A DNA stretch of 64,000 nt, taken from positions 310,001-374,000 of the forward strand of contig NZ_CP041335.1 in assembly GCF_008033135.1 (NCBI RefSeq). The letters run 5' to 3'. The stretch's first letter is position 1. Each line of letters opens with the position of its first letter. Made by a program: the position numbers and the translations under genes. Origin of the DNA: Chitinolyticbacter meiyuanensis. GTDB taxonomy: Bacteria > Pseudomonadota > Gammaproteobacteria > Burkholderiales > Chitinibacteraceae. Positions 58,498 to 64,000 of this stretch are shown here, piece after piece. The notes beneath the pieces were generated by a model. The model was not told the origin of the DNA, did not search any database, and was given only the letters and a program-made list of their open reading frames with translations.

Positions 58498-59148
58498 ATG
58501 GCCGCAACGCTGAAAATCGATTTTGTCTCCGACGTGGTCTGCCCCTGGTGTGCCATCGGCCTGCAGGGCCTGCTGCAGGGTGCCGCGCAGGCCGGGGTCG
58601 AGCTTGACCTCACCTTCCACCCGTTTGAGCTCAACCCGCAGATGGGGCCGGAGGGCGAGGACATCGCCGAGCACCTGATCGCCAAGTACGGCATGAGTCG
58701 CGAGCAGCTGGCGCAGAGCCAGGAAGCGATCCGGCAGCGCGGCGAGGCCCTGGGTTTCCATTTCGATATGGACGCGCGCTCGCGCACCTATAACACCTTC
58801 GATGCCCATCGCCTGCTGCACTGGGCCGGTGAGCTCGGCGCCGCGCAGCAGCTGGCGCTGAAGCAGGCGCTGCTGCAGGCTTATTTCGGCGCTGGCCGCA
58901 ATGTCAGCGCTGCCGATGTGCTGGTCGAGGCCGCCATTGCTGCCGGGCTCGATGGTGAAGCGGCGCGCGAGGTGTTGGAAAGCCCGCGCTATGCCGGCGA
59001 AGTACGCGAGACCGAGCGCCATTACCAGCAGCAGGGCATCAGCGGGGTGCCGGCGGTGATCATCAACCAGCAATACCTGATCTCGGGCGGCCAGCCGCCG
59101 GAAACCTTCGCCCAGGCGCTGCGGCGGATCGCCGACGGTCAGGCCTAG
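58498..59148 (+). CDS. DsbA-family oxidoreductase, FrnE type (cytoplasmic)
   Basis: The ATG at 58498 gives 216 residues with a redox-active CPWC motif at residues 15-18 (DFVSDVVCPWCAIG) and the cis-Pro loop QGISGVPAVIINQQYLISG. No signal peptide is present, so it acts in the cytoplasm. FrnE-type proteins serve in polyketide modification or oxidative stress; the substrate here is unknown. Confidence 0.9.
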   Translation: MAATLKIDFVSDVVCPWCAIGLQGLLQGAAQAGVELDLTFHPFELNPQMGPEGEDIAEHLIAKYGMSREQLAQSQEAIRQRGEALGFHFDMDARSRTYNTFDAHRLLHWAGELGAAQQLALKQALLQAYFGAGRNVSAADVLVEAAIAAGLDGEAAREVLESPRYAGEVRETERHYQQQGISGVPAVIINQQYLISGGQPPETFAQALRRIADGQA

Positions 59149-59246
59149 TCTCCGGTTTGGCGCCGAGGTCGAGGAGGGTACGGCGCCTCGGTCTGCCCGC
59201 CGCTTGGTCGCGGACCATCGCCGCGAGCGTGGTCCCGGCGCTGGCC

Positions 59247-60497
59247 TCAGCCGTAGCGCTGCCTTGCCACCACCGCAAGGCCCGAGCCGACGCTGCCATA
59301 GGCATCACCTTCGACCGTGCGCGCCGATGGGAAACGCGCGGCCAGCGTGGCGCGCAATGCCGGCACCGCGGAGGCGCCGCCAGTGAAGAACAGCGTGTCG
59401 ATCTCGTCGGGCCGCACGCCGGCCTGCAGCAGTGCCGCATCGGCGGCGCGGACGACGGCAGCGAGCTCGTCGGCGATCGCCGCTTCGAATGCGCCGCGTT
59501 GCAGCGTGAGCTGCAGCGCATCGTCGATCTCCGGCAACGGCATGGCCACCGTCTCGGCGGCCGAGAGCGCGATCTTGGCGTCTTCCACCCGCATCGCCAG
59601 GTGGTGGGCGGACTGCTGGCGGATCACGTTCAGCAGGCGGTTGAAGCGCACGCTGTCGGTCACGTCCGGCGCCAGTTCCTGCAATGTGCGCCAGCCTTTC
59701 TTCGCATAGGCGAAGTTGATGGTGTGCCAGGTGGCGAGCTGGAAGAACACCGTACTGGGGAACACCGCGCCGTTGGCGAGCAGTGCGCCAAGGCCCAGCT
59801 CGGGCATGATGGCAGTCAGCGACAGCCGCTTGTCCAGGTCGGTGCCACCGACATGCACGCCGCTGCTGGCCAACAGATCGCTGCTGCGGTCCGCCAGGCC
59901 TCGGCGTTGCGGCGAGAGGCGCACCAGCGAGAAGTCAGAGGTGCCGCCGCCGATGTCGACCACCAGCGTCAGCTCCTCGCGCGTGATGTCTTCCTCATAG
60001 GCATGCGCGGCTGCGATCGGCTCGAACTGGAAGCTCACTTCGGCAAAGCCCAGCTCCCGCGCGATCTCGGCGAGCGTGCGCTCAGCCAGCCGGTCGGCCT
60101 CGTCGTTGTCGTCGACGAAGCGTACCGGCCGCCCCAGCACCACTGCATCGAAGCTGTGCCCCGCACCTGACTCGGCCCGACGTTTCACCTCGCCGATGAA
60201 GCAGCCGATCAAAGATTTGAACGATAGCTGACGCCCGGCGACCTCGGTGCCCTGATCGATCAGGCTGCTGCCGAGCAGGCTCTTCATCGCTCGCATCAGC
60301 CGGCCTTCGTAGCCTTCCAGGTATTCGGCCAATGCGACACGGCCGAAAGCGAGGCTGTCCTCGTCGAGGTTGAAGAACACCGCCGAGGGCAGGGTGACCT
60401 TACCGTCCTCCAGCGCCAGGAGGCGCGGTCCGGCTGCCGTGTAGTGTGCGGCGGTGGAATTGGAGGTGCCGAAATCGATACCGCAGGCGTGATGCAT
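59247..60497 (-). CDS. yegD: Hsp70-family protein, YegD type
   Basis: The 416-residue protein has the actin-like ATPase motifs of Hsp70: ACGIDFGTSNSTAA (phosphate 1), LTLVVDIGGGTSDFSLV (phosphate 2) and TLFFTGGASAVPALRA (adenosine). It stops after the ATPase domain, without the substrate-binding half, as in YegD. The start at 60497 places the GIDFGTSNS motif at the N-terminus. It is divergent from the DUF945 gene, and no DnaJ or GrpE partner is nearby. Confidence 0.9.
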   Translation of the reverse strand: MHHACGIDFGTSNSTAAHYTAAGPRLLALEDGKVTLPSAVFFNLDEDSLAFGRVALAEYLEGYEGRLMRAMKSLLGSSLIDQGTEVAGRQLSFKSLIGCFIGEVKRRAESGAGHSFDAVVLGRPVRFVDDNDEADRLAERTLAEIARELGFAEVSFQFEPIAAAHAYEEDITREELTLVVDIGGGTSDFSLVRLSPQRRGLADRSSDLLASSGVHVGGTDLDKRLSLTAIMPELGLGALLANGAVFPSTVFFQLATWHTINFAYAKKGWRTLQELAPDVTDSVRFNRLLNVIRQQSAHHLAMRVEDAKIALSAAETVAMPLPEIDDALQLTLQRGAFEAAIADELAAVVRAADAALLQAGVRPDEIDTLFFTGGASAVPALRATLAARFPSARTVEGDAYGSVGSGLAVVARQRYG

Positions 60498-60716
60498 GGC
60501 GCTCCACCATGGATATAGAGGGCGCGCGAAAGTACGCGACAGACCCCGCGCAGTCAAACCCGCCTGTCCGGTGGTCGGGGCATTAGGACCGGCCCCGTTT
60601 GCCCGCCCCCTGCAAAGCTGGTAGCTTGCGCATTTTCTGACGATCAACGTCGGAAAAATGAAAAACAACATTCAAATACGCACCCGTGGATGGTGCGTCA
60701 CACAGGGATTTCCTCC

Positions 60717-62054
60717 ATGAGCAAGATCATCAAGGCTGCCGTGGCCGTTGCGGTGCTCGGCGCTGCCGGCTATGCCGGGGCCACCTGGTATGTTGGCCAT
60801 CGCGTCGACGGCAAGCTCGACGACTGGGCCAAGCAGGCCGAAGGCCACAAGCTGGTCCAGGTTGCATCGCGCAAGTTCGAGCGCGGTTTCTGGACCTCGA
60901 CCGAGACTGTCACCTATCGCATCGGCTGCGAAGGCGTGGCTGCCAGCCCGCTGCCGGCCGACGGCCTGACGGTGACCGTGCGCAACGTCGTGGCGCACAA
61001 CCCGCTCAAGCCCGGCATCACCACCGAGTTCGTCTACAGCGACGAAGCCCGCAAGGAATTGGCCAAGCTGTTCAAGAATCAGCAACCGCTGACTATCCAC
61101 ACCAGCATCGGCCTGAATGGCGAGCTGACCACGGACATCGCCAGCCCCGCAGCCAGCGTGACCGAGGACGGTGGCACGCTGCAGTGGAAGGGCCTGAAAG
61201 GTACCTTCAAGTATGACCAGGACTTCAGCTATGTGAAGAGCACGTTGGATCTCGCTGGTGCTGAAGTACAAGGCCCCCAGGGCGAGCGCATGCACTTTGG
61301 CGCGCTGCGCAGCGTCAGCGACCGCGTCCGCGCGCCGGAAGGGGTCTACACCGGCAAGGACACGCTGGAGTGGGCTGGCGCTTCGGCCAACTTCACCACA
61401 CCGGAAGGCCGCGCCATCGATTTCTTGCTGGGCAAGGGCGGTTTCGAAGGTACCTCCGAAGTGAAGGGCGGCCTGTTGAGCGGCAAGGTCAGCGGCCAGT
61501 TCGACCAGGTGGTGGTGAATCAGGCCAAGCTTGGCGCACTGTCGCTTGCCTATAGCATCGATCGCATCGATGCCAAGGCAATCAAGGCCTACAACGACGA
61601 AACCTGGGTCAAGGGCTGGCTGCAGTGCGATTTCGCGCCGCAGGGCCAGCAGGCGCGCCTGAAAACGCTGCTGACTGCGATTTTGGCGCACGACCCGGCG
61701 CTGCAAATGAAGCTGGCGCTGAAGAACGCTGCCGGTGAAGGCAGCTATCAGCTCGATCTCGCCAGCCACGATGTCGCCGAGCAGGACTTTGCCAACCCGA
61801 TGGCGCTGATCGCCAAGGTGAATGCTTCGCTGGCGGTGCAGGTGCCACAGGCTCTGGTCAAGCAGCTGATCGCCCAGCTCGATCCGGAAAATGCCGAGAC
61901 CAGCCAAGCCCAGTTCGAGTTCGCGCTGGCGCAGGGCATGGAGCGTGGCTTCGTCGAGACCGAGGGCGACCTGGTCAAGGCCAAGCTGGTGCTCAAGGGT
62001 GGCCAGATCGAAGTGAACGGCCAACCGAAGACCATGGCGGATTTCCTGCAGTAA
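60717..62054 (+). CDS. DUF945 (YdgA-like) family protein
   Basis: The ATG at 60717 gives 445 residues. An N-terminal helix (IIKAAVAVAVLGAAGYAGAT) anchors or exports the protein, and YVGHRVDGKLDDWAKQAEG begins the DUF945 region. The rest is mostly beta and alternating hydrophobic. YdgA is an inner-membrane protein of unknown role in E. coli. A terminator follows directly. Confidence 0.82.
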   Translation: MSKIIKAAVAVAVLGAAGYAGATWYVGHRVDGKLDDWAKQAEGHKLVQVASRKFERGFWTSTETVTYRIGCEGVAASPLPADGLTVTVRNVVAHNPLKPGITTEFVYSDEARKELAKLFKNQQPLTIHTSIGLNGELTTDIASPAASVTEDGGTLQWKGLKGTFKYDQDFSYVKSTLDLAGAEVQGPQGERMHFGALRSVSDRVRAPEGVYTGKDTLEWAGASANFTTPEGRAIDFLLGKGGFEGTSEVKGGLLSGKVSGQFDQVVVNQAKLGALSLAYSIDRIDAKAIKAYNDETWVKGWLQCDFAPQGQQARLKTLLTAILAHDPALQMKLALKNAAGEGSYQLDLASHDVAEQDFANPMALIAKVNASLAVQVPQALVKQLIAQLDPENAETSQAQFEFALAQGMERGFVETEGDLVKAKLVLKGGQIEVNGQPKTMADFLQ

Positions 62055-62072
62055 GCATCCGCAATCATCAGC

Positions 62073-62100
62073 AAAAAGCCCGGGTCACTCCGGGCTTTTT
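62073..62100. terminator. Bidirectional terminator between the DUF945 gene and dciA
   Basis: AAAAAGCCCGG / CCGGGCTTTTT with a six-base loop sits between the stops of two convergent genes. It has T runs on both strands. Confidence 0.92.
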
Positions 62101-62115
62101 GCTGTTCAGGATCGG

Positions 62116-62556
62116 CTAGCGCTTGAGCCGATGACGCCGCGCCAGGCGCTCGACCGCGTCGCGCAGCGGGCCGCGTTCCAGCGTATCGGCCAGTTGCTCG
62201 AAGGCGCCGACTGCGGCTGCACCCATGGCTAAGTCCTTGGTCGATTTCGCTTTTTCCCGCCGCAGCGCAACTTGCACCTTGGGGCGGATTGCGGTAGCTT
62301 GCCATCCGGCTTGCCTGACTGCAGCCAGCAGCGTATCGCCAAACTGCTTGAGACGCGCTGCTGCTGCCGGTGAAGTCGTACCCAATACCAACGTGTCCCC
62401 TTCCAGCGTGACGGCAATGCAGCTGGCAGCCAGCGCAGGTGGCAGGCTGGCCCGCACGCAATTGGTCAGTCGATTGATGTCGCTGACGCGGGAGACCAGC
62501 TGCAGCAGCTGGCGATCCTGGCCGATGAAGGCCGGGTAGGCGGGGCGTTTGGCCAT
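62116..62556 (-). CDS. dciA: DciA-type replicative helicase loader (DUF721)
   Basis: The 146-residue protein has the DUF721/DciA region (DINRLTNCVRASLPPALAASC, shown here only in part, and TLVLGTTSPAAAARLKQFGD) and a basic Lys/Arg-rich C-terminus (RLARRHRLKR). DciA loads DnaB helicase in bacteria without DnaC. It lies next to the M23 peptidase and secA, the usual neighbourhood in betaproteobacteria. Confidence 0.82.
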   Translation of the reverse strand: MAKRPAYPAFIGQDRQLLQLVSRVSDINRLTNCVRASLPPALAASCIAVTLEGDTLVLGTTSPAAAARLKQFGDTLLAAVRQAGWQATAIRPKVQVALRREKAKSTKDLAMGAAAVGAFEQLADTLERGPLRDAVERLARRHRLKR

Positions 62557-62596
62557 GACAATGGGTCCGCAGGACCGGATGGAGAGTTAACCTTCC

Positions 62597-63484
62597 ATGA
62601 ATATTATTCTGGTTTCGAGCCGCTTCTCCAGCGCTCGCCAACTCGGTCCGTACACCATTGCCGCACTCGCGGGCGCCGTAGCGCTGTTTGCAGGCGGTGC
62701 TGGCCTTGCCACCGGCCTACTGTTGCAGGGCACATCGACGCCGCAGCTGTTCCAGCTGACCAAGTCGCCGCGCCAAGCTGACCTCGACGTGCTGGCGGTG
62801 AAGCTTGGCGAATTGCAGGCCAAACTCACCCGGCTCGATGGTTTGGCCAAGCAGGTGGGCCTGAAGACCGGGATCGACGTGAAGCCTTTTCTGTCCAGCC
62901 AACCGGCACCGACAGGCGGCATCGAGCAGCCCGGTCACGCACTCAACTTTTCAGAACTCACGCACGAACTGGCGTCGTCAACCGACCTTGCCGACGCCTA
63001 TCTCGACCATCTGGCGCTGACCGAATCCATCCTGCTGCGCCCGCAACGCTGGCAACTGCCATCGCGGGCGCCGTTGTCCACTGGCCTGCAATCGTCGAGC
63101 TTCGGCTGGCGCATCGACCCGTTCAATGGCCGTCAGACTTTCCATGAAGGCATCGACTTCGTCGGCCCCGTCGGTACCCCGATTACCGCCGCCGCCGCAG
63201 GCACCGTGGTCTATGCGGACCGCCATCCCCAGTATGGTAATATGGTCGAGCTCAGTCACGAGAACGGCTTGACCAGCCGCTACGCCCACGCCAGCGCGTT
63301 GCTGGTGAAGGTTGGAGATCGGGTCAGCGCCGGGCAGCGAATCGCCGAAGTGGGCAGCACCGGGCGCTCCACCGGCCCGCATCTGCACTTCGAAATCCGC
63401 TACAAGGGCGTGGCGCAGAATCCGCTGCGTTTCATGGCACCGGATCAGATCAAGCCGCTGACTGAAGTGGCCAGCCACGATTAG
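62597..63484 (+). CDS. M23-family peptidase (LytM domain), envelope-anchored
   Basis: The 295-residue protein has one N-terminal membrane helix (YTIAALAGAVALFAGGAGLA), a short coiled region and a LytM domain from about residue 160. The zinc ligands are in FHEGIDFVGPVGTPI (HxxxD) and GPHLHFEIR (HxH), so the site looks active. It probably cuts peptidoglycan cross-links or regulates amidases. It is divergent from dciA and upstream of secA. Confidence 0.92.
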   Translation: MNIILVSSRFSSARQLGPYTIAALAGAVALFAGGAGLATGLLLQGTSTPQLFQLTKSPRQADLDVLAVKLGELQAKLTRLDGLAKQVGLKTGIDVKPFLSSQPAPTGGIEQPGHALNFSELTHELASSTDLADAYLDHLALTESILLRPQRWQLPSRAPLSTGLQSSSFGWRIDPFNGRQTFHEGIDFVGPVGTPITAAAAGTVVYADRHPQYGNMVELSHENGLTSRYAHASALLVKVGDRVSAGQRIAEVGSTGRSTGPHLHFEIRYKGVAQNPLRFMAPDQIKPLTEVASHD

Positions 63485-63605
63485 GGATGGAAATCCCGGT
63501 GGGGCGTCCCCACTTGGGTAGCAGTCTGCACGCGGCGGATGGGTTTCCCCTTCCGCCGTTGTTTTAACTACAACACCGCCCCGACGGCGGGACACGGCCT
63601 TCGAC

Positions 63606-64000
63606 ATGATTTCGACTCTGCTCAAGAAAGTTTTCGGTAGCCGCAACGACCGCCTGCTCAAGCAGTACAGCGCGACGGTTGCCAAGATCAACGCGCTCGA
63701 AGCGCAGATCGAACCGCTGTCGGACGAGGCCCTTCAGGCCAAGACCCAGGAATTCCGCGAACGGCTGGCCAAGGGCGAGGCGCTGGATGCCGTCCTGCCC
63801 GAAGCCTTTGCCGTCTGCCGCGAGGGCGCTAAGCGCGCGCTCGGCATGCGTCACTTCGATGTGCAGCTGATTGGCGGCATGGTGCTGTACTACGGCAAGA
63901 TCGCCGAAATGCGCACTGGTGAAGGCAAGACGCTGGTCGCCACGCTGCCGGCCTACCTGAACGCACTGACCGGCAAGGGCGTGCACGTTGTCACCGTCAA
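63606..64000 (+). CDS. secA: Protein translocase ATPase SecA, N-terminal part (cut by window end)
   Basis: The ATG at 63606 begins [20 protein letters not shown], the standard SecA start. It continues through [20 protein letters not shown] and the [20 protein letters not shown] segment to the Walker A region [20 protein letters not shown]. About 131 residues are visible; the remainder lies beyond the window. SecA drives protein export through SecYEG. Confidence 0.97.
   Translation, partial: MISTLLKKVFGSRNDRLLKQYSATVAKINALEAQIEPLSDEALQAKTQEFRERLAKGEALDAVLPEAFAVCREGAKRALGMRHFDVQLIGGMVLYYGKIAEMRTGEGKTLVATLPAYLNALTGKGVHVVTV

Overview
The window is high-G+C bacterial chromosome of the betaproteobacterial, Neisseriales-like type. 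This is inferred from the run mnmG-rsmG-parA-parB-atpIBEFHAGDC-glmU, the hemCDXY cluster, the dciA / M23 peptidase / secA order and CNP1-like, UbiK and DUF4124 proteins. No rRNA or tRNA gene was recognised, so the genus cannot be fixed; a Chitinibacteraceae-type organism is my best guess. The window opens inside cas3 and closes inside secA.

Layout. (1) 1-10029: a complete-looking type I-C CRISPR-Cas locus (cas3 partial, cas5c, cas8c, cas7c, cas4, cas1, cas2), an AT-richer leader and an array I count as 47 repeats and 46 spacers, with a degenerate last repeat. (2) 10144-13987: a minus-strand xth operon, then pyrE, a DUF4124 protein and polyphosphate glucokinase. (3) 14071-26938: the usually origin-proximal block of mnmG, rsmG, parAB, the whole F1Fo ATP synthase operon behind a strong sigma70-like promoter, and glmU. 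(4) 26954-34215: a membrane protein, a 5'-nucleotidase, envelope proteins, yggX, polyphosphate kinase and sixA. (5) 34298-40702: the minus-strand hemC-hemD-hemX-hemY operon and katG with an OxyR-like upstream site. (6) 41029-44072: an anaerobic class III ribonucleotide reductase locus. Its glycyl-radical tail is a separate 61-residue gene, and both an FNR-like box and an NrdR box precede nrdD. (7) 44251-46413: a compositionally different two- or three-gene insert with a PD-(D/E)XK nuclease-like protein and a frameshifted partner, bracketed by ~190-bp inverted copies of a dispersed repeat. (8) 46452-53802: a split ThrE-type exporter, msrQ, proB, glycerate kinase, a CNP1-like protein, a CDF metal exporter, tusA and pyrC. 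(9) 54300-54804: RNase P RNA, unusually long because of an expanded P12 region. (10) 54829-64000: a small unknown ORF, GNAT, ubiK, glnK-amtB, DUF1289/CWC, DsbA-like, YegD-type Hsp70, DUF945, dciA, an M23 peptidase and the start of secA.

Most of the window is core chromosome. The accessory or less ordinary parts are the CRISPR locus, the repeat-bracketed nuclease module, the split nrdD, the enlarged rnpB and the AT-rich ORF beside rnpB. The best candidate for an undescribed system is the module at 44462-46035. The evidence for it is motif, context and architecture only.
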